64,000 nucleotides of DNA from Membranipora membranacea (taxonomy: Eukaryota; Bryozoa; Gymnolaemata; Cheilostomatida; Membraniporidae). The notes below the pieces were generated by a model. The model searched no databases and was not told where the DNA came from. It saw nothing but the letters and a program-made list of their open reading frames with translations. Position 1 is the first letter of the stretch, and every line of letters begins with the position of its first letter. Shown here piece by piece: positions 48,319 through 59,506 of this stretch. The stretch lies in NCBI GenBank assembly GCA_914767715.1, contig OU612066.1, forward strand, positions 27,502,283-27,566,282, in the 5' to 3' direction. A program made the translations under genes and the position numbers.

Positions 48319-50615
48319 ATGGCCGCCCCCTTGTCATCACCAAATCAACTTTTGCCTTTAGGTGAGTTCAATAAATTCACTGACATATAGCTCCTAGGTG
48401 TATATAAAGTCAAATATGTCAATATTATTGGACATAAAACACTGCATGCCAAATTTTGCATACCTTAGCTGTAATTAGTGTAGGCTATATATATATATAT
48501 TTGTGTCTTGTATTATGTAATAAATATGTTATTTATTCCAATCTATTCTATCTATCTATTCTTCTCATCATAATCATAATCATCAATTCAATCATCATTG
48601 AATTGATCATATATTCACTATTTTTCGTTTTTAATATTTATTGTATCTCAGTTTCATTTGGTGTTGTTCCACTCTGTGTCTCTCCCTTTTCATTTGAGAA
48701 GAAGTGCAGCAATTCATCAGTGGTTGGTTCATAAGGATAAGTAGTACATTTATTTACTTTAGTTACTAGCAGTTAGGCCTCTCAGACGTCTGAATTTATA
48801 AGAAATAAAGATCACATTCATTCATTCATTGCATTGGATGATCTCATGGTGCTAACCGATCTGGTACTTACATAATATACATACTTGTACTCCGCTTCAT
48901 AGCGACCAATGATTTGGAACAGCGGCAGCTTGTTTGTCCATTATCATTGTTCCAAAGCCTTCTGGAAAACCAGGAACCTGGAAATAGTGGGATAACCACC
49001 AGTGGAGGAGAGAAGTCTGTCGTTGTTTCTCCTGGCGTAGATGAAAAATGTTGCAATATAATTTATTGTCTTATTGTTGCTTTTTTTTGAATGGCTTATT
49101 GTTTTGGCAAGCGCTGATGGAAATATGTACAGCAATTATTGGCTTTCGCTTCATCAAAGTTGGTGGCTCCGAACAAGCACAATAGTTTTCTTTCTATAGC
49201 TTTATGGAGATATTGCCTAGTTTTGTTGCTTGCCAGCAGTTAAGGTGTGGTTAGCCTGTTGATTCGTCTCTAGCAGATTATATGTACAACCTCAACATTA
49301 GAGCCCAGTGTTTTGTCACAGTATCTTGAGCACTGGAAACGTAGTCCAGAAGAGCTGAACAAGTTACTTGAGGGCCTTAGTTAGAATGTAAAGGTGTGCA
49401 GTGAAAGAGGGATGCACTGCTGCTTGATCGTTGCCTTTAATTCTTCAAATTTCTGTGCTACTTACTGCTAACAAATAAAGCTTCAGAGTCTAACGTTGTT
49501 GACTCCTTTATCATGCTAGTCTCAAAATGGGTATAACCAAGGAGTTTTTACTCCTTGATTTAATACATCTTGTAACAGTTATGATTGATATGTTACAGAG
49601 CTGGTAGATAAATGTATCGGGTCAAGGATACACATCATTATGAAGAACGATAAGGAGGTCGTAGGTACTCTACTTGGATTTGATGACTTCGTCAACATGG
49701 TATTGGAGGATGTCACTGAATTGTAAGTATAGCCTATATGTCATCATTCTGTCACTGCCGTAGGATGTGGACTTGTGCACTATACAGTGGCACCACAATA
49801 TTGTAGCGAAAAACCAATTGAACAATATGAACAGTTTGGTTTCGTATTGTACATTTTGTACTGTTGTCATTTTCATCATAACATACTGAAATACCACCGG
49901 GTAGTTAGCAGTGTATATTTGTTGAAACAGAGTATCAAAGTCATGAACGCATGAGAACAGATGCACTTCAAGAATTCATGAAAAGGCAGTTGCAGCAAGC
50001 AGAAATTTGACATTACCTCATGCTCCACCTAAAAATGTAGGTTTTATGAGCTCACGAATATAGCACATTAATGACCTGACCATTGTACATCACATGGGTA
50101 CTTGGGTTATTACAGATTATCATGCACATCTTTCTTTTGTTTTTACTAGTGAGAGTACATCTGAGGGTCGCAGAGTGACTAAGCTTGACACTATACTACT
50201 AAACGGAAATAACATTACAATGGTAATATACTATCATAGTAAATAACATTGAAATGCCAGAATGTGATTCTTAACAAAACCAATGTGAATTTTGTTGGTC
50301 GCTTACATTATGCTGAGATTATTTTATGGGTGGAACTGCTCTAAGTTAAAAGTCCTCTAGTTCTTTCTGCTTTACAAAAAACAAATGGTTATCAAGTTGC
50401 AGGGAACAATAAGGAGTCTGCCCGCTTCACTTTTATGGTTTAACTTTGGAAAACGTAGCAAGATTATAGACATTGTCCTAAAACCAGCCTCAGATTTTGA
50501 CAGCCTTTTGCCTCTCTAGGATGCATTGTAATCGTTCCTTCTGATTACGATTATAACAGTCAGTCATGTCTTTCTGTTGCAGCTTGTACCGGGTGGTGAA
50601 GGCCCTGAATATTGA
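48319..50615 (+). CDS. LSM5: U6 snRNA-associated Sm-like protein LSm5 (4 exons, complete)
   Basis: Subunit of the heptameric LSm rings: nuclear LSm2-8 binds the U-rich 3' end of U6 snRNA for splicing, and cytoplasmic LSm1-7 promotes mRNA decapping. Exons 48319-48361, 49599-49722, 50150-50222 and 50583-50615, introns all GT-AG, total 273 nt including TGA, giving 90 residues (human 91). It starts [19 protein letters not shown]. Sm1 motif: [17 protein letters not shown] with the RNA-contacting D-x-F-x-N pattern. Sm2 motif: [15 protein letters not shown]-terminus GEGPEY. Nearly identical to the family over the whole length, with differences only at the N-terminus and in a few surface positions. 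The ATG at 48319 is chosen because it gives the conserved [19 protein letters not shown] start; the joins in phases 1, 2 and 0 restore the conserved protein exactly. A possible polyadenylation signal AATAAA lies at 50925-50930. Confidence 0.97.
48362..49598. other. LSm5 intron 1
   Basis: Contains a short TA run near 48488-48500 and, at 48785-48835, a GAAATAAAGATCACATTC stretch followed by ATTC repeats. That resembles the 3' tail of a LINE-type element, though no reverse-transcriptase coding was seen next to it. Confidence 0.5.
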
Positions 50616-51706
50616 GAGCCTCGATTTGGTTTCAGCATTTCTATCTCTGCAATATTTACTAAATATATTTTCTAGAATGATGTAAAGATCATTACTGTAT
50701 ATATGTATAAAACGAAAAATGTTTCTTGAAGATAAATCGGTGTGACCAAGAAGTAACTGCTTGGTGTGACTTAGAGATCAGATAAACATGGGTATATATT
50801 ATTGCTTAGGGAGTTGTGTCCTCACAAGAAACTGGCTGATAACTCTCCTTTTTTTGGGAAGGAACAAGCAACCTGCTATGGATAAATTTTAAGCTTGCTT
50901 TTCTACAATGTTTTTAAGCAAATCAATAAATGTCTCTGGCTACACACTGTTGCATGTATGTACTATTCTCTGTCTGCCTTGGTGGGCAAGGGAAGGGAAC
51001 AAATCTACAAAATACCCTCACTGGTAAAGAACATTGTAAAGCCAGCTTTGCTAATATCATTCTCCTCTTGCTGTTCATTATAGTTACACAAGTTGAATAT
51101 TCTATATTGAGTCAGGCGTTTTTGACCTTTCTCAGTATCCAAGCTCCAGTTCGCCCATCTTCGCAGTCCAATTATTATGATTTAGTTTGAAAAAAAAGCA
51201 GATGTATTTGTTTCGGTGATTTATAGTGAACAATAAGATAAAAGCAAGATGCCTGACATCATTGTGGTGATGTAACAAAAATAGCCTAGCAGTACTAGCA
51301 TCCACAGGCTATTAGCATTTTGGTAAGTACTTTTGTTTGTGAGAGAACCGGCTACACTAACCAAGGAGTTAGAGACTTGCACTAACATACTAGATATGTG
51401 CTCTTCTCTACGATTTGTTGCTTAAACGGTGTTGATCAAGATGGTCTGTATCAGTCAAACATTATAAACTTAATAGTGCTAATTGTTTTTGATAATATCA
51501 GGAAACCAGACTTGCCTGCAAAAACTGTTATCAGTCAGTGTTTTAGCACAAAACAGGTGTTGTCAAACTTGGCTTGCTTTGGCTACATTTGGGTTAAGGT
51601 TTGCTGCGATGTGATCTCACACTTTCTACCGTACATGTAGTAGGAAGTACAACAGTCTATACCTTTTTTGCTCCTCCGTATCTTCTGCTAATCTGAACTG
51701 CGTTGG
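50616..51706. other. LSm5 3' flank
   Basis: Holds the likely LSm5 3'UTR, to about 50.95 kb if the AATAAA at 50925 is used. Two overlapping plus-strand ORFs at 50895-51190 lack any recognisable motif. No further gene supported. Confidence 0.5.
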
Positions 51707-52020
51707 CTAATGTGCTAATGCTTGTTCAGATCGTAACTTATCGCTGAGCTGGTTGTCATCTACTCCAACTACTATTCTGTCTCTGATTAACTCTTCATGA
51801 GGAGCTTTGTCTGCACAGTATATTGTTTGTCGGTACAGTTTGTTTATGAAAATTTCCATGCCATCACCGCTCTAAAGAGTTGGTTGAATTTAGCTACTTC
51901 GACAATGATATTTGTTCTGGCGCCGAAATAGTCCTCGAATTCTCTCAACACATTGTCATGGGTATCTTGAGGAGTGCCCCTAGATAGAAAGATATCTTTA
52001 GCCTGTTTTCCAAGAGAATA
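51707..52020 (-). pseudogene. Decayed Ty3/gypsy-type retrotransposon gag fragment
   Basis: Minus-strand translation gives two gag-like pieces in different frames. The first (52020 to about 51846) contains SLGKQAKDIF and VLREFEDYFGARTN. The second (about 51870 to 51707) contains INKLYRQTIYCADKA and ELIRDRIVVGVDD. This order matches the gag of gypsy-class LTR retrotransposons common in invertebrates, with the characteristic ELIRDRIV-G signature. A stop codon precedes the first piece, a frameshift separates the two, and a TAG ends the second, so it is inactive. No LTRs, protease or reverse transcriptase were seen around it. Confidence 0.75.
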
Positions 52021-52527
52021 CTACTTTATCTACTCTCTATCAGGATGTGCATTTGTTCTACTGGCATGTCTATTTATTAGCCATCTGTTTCTCCACTGTG
52101 TCCACTTACCGGGTCTACCAGTTACTTGGAGGCTCCATCCTAGGCGGTGGTCATCTGTGCTGGATCTGGTGAGATGCTGCATGACCATCATCATCACCCA
52201 TTATTCACAATGCCGGATATTATAATGGCATAGAAATTTAATCCTGACAACACTGTCTATTCATTGGGAATTACTTTTCCTCTAGCTGCCACCATAAAGT
52301 ATTAAGACCACAGAATTAAACTCTTCTCAAAGAAAGGAAATATTAGCGCAACCCTATCCAATTAAAACACTCAACACAAGGACTGATCTGACAGTGATCT
52401 TATTGGGTGTCCCTACTAGCATGCAGAATGTAGCCTAGAAAATCGTCTTGTTTACAAAACTACAAACGGTAAGAAAATACATTCAGCGTAAAAGATTTTG
52501 GGCATTTCTTGAAATGCTATTGGGGAC
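52021..52527. other. Spacer between gag fragment and satellite
   Basis: No recognisable coding or repeat structure; an 83-codon plus-strand ORF overlapping the gag fragment is a shadow of it. Confidence 0.5.
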
Positions 52528-53962
52528 TGTTTTTAGGTTTGCAATAACCCCCGCATATCCCATCTAAAATATTAGCTCCCTGTGACGATGTTTTTGATAT
52601 CTTGGTATTTTGCCAGAAAATGGCAAAAGTTCCTAGGTACGGTCTTTGGGAAATTAGCCAATATTTTTGGGCAGAAATCTTTACTAGCTTAGAATCGTTT
52701 GAAGCTCTGTTTTTAGGTTCGCAATGACCCCCGCATATCCCACCTGAAATATTAGCTCCCTGCGATGATGTTTTCAATATCTTGGTATTTTGCCAGAAAA
52801 TGGCAAAAGTTCCTAGGTACGGTCTTTGGGAAATTAGCCAATATTTTTGGGCAGAAATCTTTACTAGCTTAGAATCGTTTGAAGCTCTGTTTTTAGGTTC
52901 GCAATGACCCCCGCATATCCCACCTGAAATATTAGCTCCCTGCGATGATGTTTTCAATACCTTGGTATTTTGCCAGAAATCTGCAAAATTCATAGGTACG
53001 GTCCTCGGGAAAATAGCGAAACTAGCGTTTAGAATCGCTTGAAACTCTGTTTTGAGGTTCGCAATGACCCTCGCATATCCCATTTGAAATATTAGCTCCC
53101 TGTGACGACGTCTTTAATATCTTGGTATTTTGCCAGAAATTGGCAAAAAATCCTAGGTGATTATTCCTGGGGAAATTAGCGAAGTTAGCCAATATTTTTG
53201 GGCCGAAATCTTTCTAGCTTAGAATCGCTTGAAACTCTGTTTTGAGGTTCGCAATGACCCCCCCATATCCCATCTAAAATATTAGCTCCCTGTGACGACG
53301 CTTTTAATATCTTGGTTTTTTGCCAGAAATTGGCAAAAATTCCTAGGTACGGCCCTGGGGGAATTAGCGAAGTTAGCCAATATTTTTGGGCAGAAATCTT
53401 TACTAGCTTAGAATCGCTTGAAACCCTGTCATTAGGTTTGCAATGACCCCCGCATATCCCATCTAAAAGAGTAGCTCCCTGTGACGACGTCTTTAATATC
53501 TTGATATTTTGCTAGAAATTGGCAAAAAATTCCTAGGTGATTATTTCTGGGGAAATTAGCGAAATTAGCCAATAATTTTGGGCGGATTTCTTTACTAGCT
53601 TAGAATCGCTTGAAACTCTGTTTTGAGGTTCGCAATGAGCCCCGCATATCCCATCTAAAATATTAGCTCCCTGTGCCGACGTTTTTAATGTCTTGGTATT
53701 TTGCCAGAAATTGGCAAAAATTCCTAGGTACGGTCGTGGGGAAATTAGCCAATATTTTTCGGCAGAAATTTCTACTAGCTTAGAATCGTTTGAAACTCTG
53801 TTTTGAGGTTCGCAATGAGCCCCCCATATCCCATCGAAAATATTAGCTCCCTGTGACGATGCCTTTATATCTTGGTACTTGCCAGAAACCTGCAAAAATT
53901 CCTAGGCACAGTCCTTGGGGAATTAGCGAAATCAGCCAATATTTTTGGGTAGAAACTTTTAC
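52528..53962. repeat. Satellite array, 8 copies of a ~180-190-bp unit
   Basis: A block starting AGGTT[C/T]GCAATGACCC recurs at 52535, 52715, 52895, 53055, 53245, 53434, 53626 and 53806. Spacings are 180, 180, 160, 190, 189, 192 and 180. Shared landmarks include GCATATCCCA, ATATTAGCTCCCTG, TATTTTGCCAGAAA, CCTAGGT and ACTAGCTTAGAATCG. The units at 52621-52740 and 52801-52920 are almost identical, so part of the array was duplicated recently, while the right half is more diverged. Because 180 is a multiple of 3, long periodic ORFs appear on the minus strand; they are not evidence of coding. Confidence 0.95.
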
Positions 53963-54855
53963 TCAATCTCCTGCTGTTCATCATGCTGACAACAAATTTG
54001 ACTGACATCTTTCTGAATTTCTTAATTTTGGCCGGAAATTTTGGTCCTTTAGTGAAAATTTGGGTTATTATCCATTACGTTGTGACAACCAGGATCTGTA
54101 AGCTGGTAAGATTATTGATAGAAGTGACCGTACAAGACCAAAATGGTATAATAAGTCGGAAATTTTAGTTCATGCATTATTGGGGTCGCATGTAATGAGG
54201 GGTCAGAAATGGCCCTATTACTATTGCAAAAGTCAATTTTAAGTCCCGAAGCCAGGAGGCCTAAAAACAGTTAGTGCCATGCCTCCTCTATACGGTGAAA
54301 GCGCAAACTAATGAAATACCTCAATCACAGGGCACAGAGGGCTCACTTTAAAAATGGCACTTTTTGCCCCAAAATGAACTTTCAGAGGTCACTGCGACTC
54401 AACGTCAAATATTTGGGAGGTTTAAACTGTGAAAATAAATATTAGACGTGATCACCAATACAGTATTAAAAAGTTTAAAAAAGCGATATATCACGTTAAT
54501 TCAAATGCACAAATAAAAGCAGTCAAATCAATTATCAAAAAAAGGGGTCTTGTTAATTTCATTTGGATATTTATAAATCTTTTATTAATCAACTGGATTA
54601 ATCTAAATGCCAATGGAAGAGTCTGGAGATTGATTTTATTCTGTCTCAGCAGTTAAGCCTGAGGATTTGGGTTTTTGTGTGGTACGTACAGTGTCTACAG
54701 GCTGCAACAAGCACTCAATCTGCAGATAACAGTTACTCAAATCAGATGGATGGTTGTAAAAATATGTTTTCTATAACTGCTGTAATGTTTACAAGGATTT
54801 GTTTTTGTTTCAGGTTTGGGTCTACAGCTAAGCCAGTAAATAAGTACACACTCCA
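53963..54855. other. Spacer right of the satellite
   Basis: AT-rich sequence with a Lys/Ile-rich 75-codon ORF at 54429-54656 that looks compositional. Nothing supported. Confidence 0.4.
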
Positions 54856-55701
54856 GATTTCTTTAGTAATAGATGTGCCTCGTTCCTACATCCCTACATC
54901 GAGTATCACAGCTTCGGTGAATACATTGACCAGACTGAGCTACAGGAATCCTTCATCTTCAGGTTTGATGCCCCGCCATGCAAGAAGTTCCCACAATGGC
55001 CTCTCACTGAAAATGAGATTTACATCAAACATTATATCAATGAAGAGGTTAGTCCTCCCTGCCAAAACTTGACTGAAAGAAGTTGTCCTATTATATATAT
55101 TGAGAGCATTACTCCAAACAAAATAAACAATAAGTTAATTATACTATAGCAGGGATGGTGGGATATACAACCTCCCTGCTTTAGTTTGCCGATGAGTTAG
55201 CTCTTACTGGTGGGTGGGGAGCCAAAACATTGACTATGCAGCTATACTATAGTGGGAGGCGAATAAATACTAAACTAACGCCGATTTACTCAATTTGGTT
55301 GGTTGATGTAATTCCTGGGCGTCGCATAATAGCTTACACTCATTTTTTCACCACAGTCTACTGCATTTACAAATCATCTTTTGTAGATGAAATGGACCAA
55401 AGAGACTTTTAACCTGATGCCTTTACCAGAACACATAATCACACAGATATTTGTACCCTTAAGTGAAGAAGAATTGAAATGAATCCCACCTTTATGGGAG
55501 AAACCTGAGTGCAAACCTTCACAGGAACTCCTACCCCGACACACTGAACCCAGACAACAAAGAATACTCAAACCAACAAAAGAAGAAATCGTAGCCTCAG
55601 CTCTTACTAACAATAACACTGACAATACTCCAGGTTGTCCCCCACCAACCATCCCCCCTCAGATTATACGGCCAAAGCCACTACCAGCTGTTGACTCTTG
55701 A
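54856..55701 (+). pseudogene. Unrecognised two-exon coding remnant with in-frame TGA
   Basis: Possible exon A (about 54856-55047) reads DFFSNRCASFLHPYIEYHSF, then ESFIFRFDAPPCKKFPQWPL and ENEIYIKHYINEE, ending GAG|GTTAGT in phase 0. Possible exon B starts after TTTTGTAG at 55387 in phase 0: MKWTKETFNLMPLPEHIITQ, IFVPLSEEELK, then TGA at 55480-55482. The same frame stays open and protein-like afterwards (PPLWEKPECKPSQELLP, PPPTIPPQIIRPKPL) to TGA at 55701. Amino-acid composition suggests real coding history, but I do not recognise the family and see no upstream exons. It could be the 3' end of a gene whose stop is the first TGA, a broken gene, or a transposon-borne ORF. A competing open frame covers exon A. 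Confidence 0.4.
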
Positions 55702-55959
55702 TTTAAACTGGAGTCACAGTAAATTTTTTTGCTGTTTTTTCGTATTGTTGATGGTTTAACTCGCAACTCTCAAGCTTATCCGACTGGTGGTAGTGATGTA
55801 GTTTTCTATCCGACTACCATCCTTCCTATCCTTCAATGGTTATGAAATGTAAATGGGAGCAAACTAAAATGATGTTCACTTTTACTATTCTGCCGGAAAA
55901 ACTCTGATTTATATAATTCTTGATTCATTACATTTGCGAATATTCAAGCTGGCTAAATG

Positions 55960-56100
55960 GTCAACGGACAGATCATCTTTTTTTTGACAGTTCGTGATAT
56001 CGGAAGGAACAAAGCAACACCATACATCAAATCGAAGGGAATTTTCTCCTGAGTAAGAATATTAAGGTAGTAAAGAAAAAAATTTGGGGGGCGGCCTTTT
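55960..56100 (+). repeat. Left terminal inverted repeat
   Basis: Inverted partner of 61071-61232; outermost 15 bases are exact, inner part is diverged with indels. Confidence 0.65.
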
Positions 56101-57439
56101 TTTTAAGCAAAACAAATTTTTTGGGGACTTTTTTGGGCCTGTTTCTACCTTGGATGATAAATATATACTTTCAATGCCTCAGAAATATGCATTTAGATGA
56201 TATTTATCCATGGTTAGAAAAGAAATTTTGTATCTCTAAAGAAATCACCAAAAAAAACCTTAAACAAATTTAATTTCTGCAAAGTGGTAGTTGTCTCTCC
56301 CATTTTGGACTTTTTTCATTTTTTTGTTGTTTAACAAGGTTTAACTTCAACAAAATATTACACAGACGGTCATGAGCAATCTGCCATATCCCAGAAGAGG
56401 TACAGCAGTCGTAGTCACTCCAATCTGAATATACAGCCTTGTTTTAAGCTGGAAAGTCGAAGCAGACGTCGCACCCACAACGACAAGATTGCGGCAAAAG
56501 TTTCCTCTCATATTCGGCAGCTGCAAGCTTACAATCTGCATTGTGATGACCGGTAGTTGGTCCCTGTCAATTCCTCTAGATCTTTAAGAGCTGGGGGTAG
56601 TGCGGTGTATACAATCTTGCAGACAGCCCCGGTAATCTCCCGCCAATGATCGTTGATTACAGATGGTTCAATTTTTTTTATTCTGGCTAGGCAATCTCCC
56701 ATTTGCTTGCCTCATAGTCAGAGAGACAGACAGAGAATGAAAGTATCTTCTGTGTTCATACTTCCCTGAGAATAGTTGGTGGCTGGCAGATAAAATGACA
56801 GGGTATTGTAATTTTTAGGTGCATGAGACTTGCACCACCGTTTCATGCAGTGCAGCTCCCTACAGGATGAAAATTTACATTGGATCTTGAATTCGGGTTT
56901 TTTCATATATTAAAACCTGGTACATTATTTGATTATTATAAGATTTCGGTGAGGTTGTCAAAGAAAGCTTACATCAAGGAATTTCATAAAGATAATCACC
57001 TATATCTTGACCCCAAAATTCAGCAATAATTGGTCAGGACGCTAAATTAACTCTCGAAGCACTACAGCTTTAGCACAAACTGGGTAGCTGCTGAGTTGTT
57101 TAATTGTCCGTCTCCAATGATACCAAGGCACCATTGAGCAGTTCTTAGCCTGACTTTGACTTGCAGTCGCCCCTGTGTAGTTGTCTCAATGACAACTCAT
57201 GATTAGCCAATATGTTAAGCCGATGTGTTATGAAGAAATTTGTGTGAAATGTGACAAACCACCTGGCACAAGTTTTATCTCTCCTTGTTAGCCCTCCCCC
57301 ACACGAGCATTTCATATAAAGGGCAACTCAAGCACCGAAATCAACAGCATTGCATAGTATCTCGTCTGCCATGTTATTAGATGATTGAAGACTTCTTTGC
57401 TTTGCATTTGTTCATTGCTTCTGCCAGAAAAGCTTGTCT

Positions 57440-57620
57440 TGCCATACTTTTAGCAATTTACATGAGCTCCACCAAGACCGTCCGTTCTTGGGAGATGAAG
57501 CAGCTTTTCACGCGGGCAGAGCGTCTTTTTTGGCATCGCCAATGAGTGCAGCTATGACATGGTTAGCTTGTTCGGGACCTATTTCAAAGCTGCATCAGCA
57601 GATAAGTCCCCACTCTTTGC
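57440..57620 (-). pseudogene. Possible retroelement gag-like fragment
   Basis: Minus-strand reading gives GPEQANHVIAALIGDAKKDA flanked by stops, resembling the E/G-x-A-K-x-x-(A/I)-L helix of retrotransposon capsid proteins. Short, broken and not decisive. Confidence 0.25.
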
Positions 57621-58601
57621 CACTCAACTTTTGAATTCAATGATGACGCACTGCAATTAAGGGAATATAGATCAACCAATTAGGCACTTTCATTGCTAGC
57701 TCACAAAGTTTTGACAGCCATGAGTGAATGAAACTCAGAGTTTTGATACCCTCCACCGACATGTCCTGCTCTCAGAATTATCCCATATGTGTTTAAACCA
57801 TGTTCAATTGAGCAATTCAGGTCCTGCCTTGCATATTACAGAAAGATTTAGGTGATCATTAAGAATATGTTCTGAGGCAGGTACTATAAACGATTGGGTT
57901 CCTCAGTTATTTAAAAGTTCTAGGTCCGACTTTATCTCAATTTATCTTAAATTCGAATTTACACTGCCCCTTTTATCTGTAACAGAATGATGGGATAAAA
58001 TCGGAATAAAAATTATACTGTTTTCAAACATTGCCAAAAACCAAGTGTATTAATGCTAATGCTAATACCTTTGGAATGTGTGAAACTGTGATGGTTTTTG
58101 GATTATATGGAACTTATTGAGATGTCAGGCAACGCAGATACAGCCAGCACAAGTTGTTATAGCTATTTAAAAATCAGAAAGATTAACTTCACCCCAAACC
58201 CTTTTAAAAAATCAAACATTATAAATTGAAACTTTAATCTGCTCACAGAGCACGTTTAACTCATTTAATCTAACTTCATTAGCAAACCGCGCACCCGTGT
58301 GCCTCCTATCAAATGTCGGCCCTGTGGAACAAACTGTCCAACAACCTGGAATACAAAAAGACTCCGGCCACCTTCGGCACTCAGGTGCTACTGACTTTTT
58401 TTCAAACGGATTTTTGTCACATCTTGTATGGTGTATGGACTGGTTCCTCAAAAAACTAAAACCTTAACACGCTGATTGCGCATGTTGGCCTCATCTCTGC
58501 CGCACCCGAATACATTCTAATTTCAAAATTCTAAATTCATTGTTGCAGTTGAAAACAAACGTACCAAATCTTTGAGGCATGTGTTAGAATATGTTCACCT
58601 A

Positions 58602-58680
58602 CAGCATAGGTGGGCAACCTTTTTTTGAAAAGGGCCACATTTTACACAGACTCAGCTCAAAAGGCCTCAACAAATATTTC
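58602..58680 (+). mobile_element. hAT-like transposon end
   Basis: CAGCATAGGTGGGCAACC followed by a T-run and GGGCCACATTTTACACAGAC resembles the CAG-GGTGGGCAACC ... GGGCCAC termini common in hAT-superfamily elements. The other end is not identified. Confidence 0.35.
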
Positions 58681-58789
58681 AAACATAAATTTGGAATGTG
58701 AGGTATATTTTGGCTCTGCATATTTTGTACAAACTAAATCAGAATATGTGTTAATAAAAACTGCAGTATGTTGCGAAAAAAATTGACTC

Positions 58790-59160
58790 TCATGAGCTCA
58801 AACAAAATACTAATATTTATCTATTCTTCTGAAGTTTTGTGACATTAAGCTACAATTATAATCTTTCATGTGTTTGAGCAAAGGACAAGGGGAAAATTTC
58901 AATTAGGCTTGTCGAATGAAGGAACTCTGTAACATTTCAGATAAAATTCCGGAGCACTTGTAACATGACAACTTTTTGTTACAAAGCTGACTGCATAAGC
59001 TAAAACTAAATGATTAAATATTTATCTAATCGTCTGAAGTTTCGTGACATTAAGTTAAATTTACAATTAATCTTAGTTACAAGTGGTTGAGCAAAGGGCA
59101 AGGGGAAATTTTTCATATATGCCTGTCTAACATTCTTGAGCACTTGTAAGATGACTACAT
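58790..59160 (+). repeat. Diverged direct duplication (~150-170 bp, two copies)
   Basis: Copy 1 (about 58808-58975) and copy 2 (about 59012-59158) share ATATTTATCTA, GTGACATTAAG, TTGAGCAAAG-GCAAGGGGAAA and GAGCACTTGTAA in the same order and orientation. Confidence 0.75.
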
Positions 59161-59414
59161 CCAAAAGTTACGAATGGAAATTTTTGTTTTCACTGTTTTG
59201 GGTTTAGTTTTTGCAAATTGAAGCTCTTATTAAATGTAGTCTACACTAGTACTGTTATGATGTTTTGTAAAGTATGGCTTGGGAATTCCCTTGATACGTT
59301 AACATGTATGTAGCCTAACTACATGCATGATGCAGAATGGCAAATATTATGAAACTCAAACTAAGGATTGTGCTTACAGAGGGGTATGCATTAGTCTCGT
59401 CACCCACTTTTTTC

Positions 59415-59493
59415 TTCTTTTTTTTCAAAAGTGGCGTTATGACAAAGCATGCATAGCAGGCTTTGTCATAACGCCACTTTTGAAAAAAAAGAA
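59415..59493. repeat. Perfect 34-bp-arm palindrome
   Basis: 59415-59448 is the exact reverse complement of 59460-59493 (core GTGGCGTTATGACAAAGC), separated by an 11-base loop ATGCATAGCAG. Would form a long hairpin as RNA or cruciform. Confidence 0.97.
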
Positions 59494-59506
59494 TGTGTGA
59501 GAATAT

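Noticed and set aside
48785-48835. Possible LINE 3' tail (AATAAAG then ATTC repeats) in LSm5 intron 1.
   Set aside because: No adjacent reverse-transcriptase coding or element body could be recognised, so it is only mentioned under the intron.
52517-53895. Minus-strand ORFs of 188 and 120 codons with repeating 60-residue blocks.
   Set aside because: Produced by a tandem satellite whose unit length is near a multiple of 3; no ATG context or splice evidence.
54677-55072. 131-codon plus-strand ORF overlapping the two-exon remnant in another frame.
   Set aside because: Its upstream half crosses a good acceptor tract and is compositionally intronic. The alternative frame joins the second exon in phase and looks more protein-like, though this is not certain.
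58212-58451. GC-richer patch with ORFs on both strands (plus reading begins MSALWNKLSNNLEY).
   Set aside because: Looked like the end of a LINE reverse transcriptase (LWN-LP type), but the surrounding motifs are absent in all frames.
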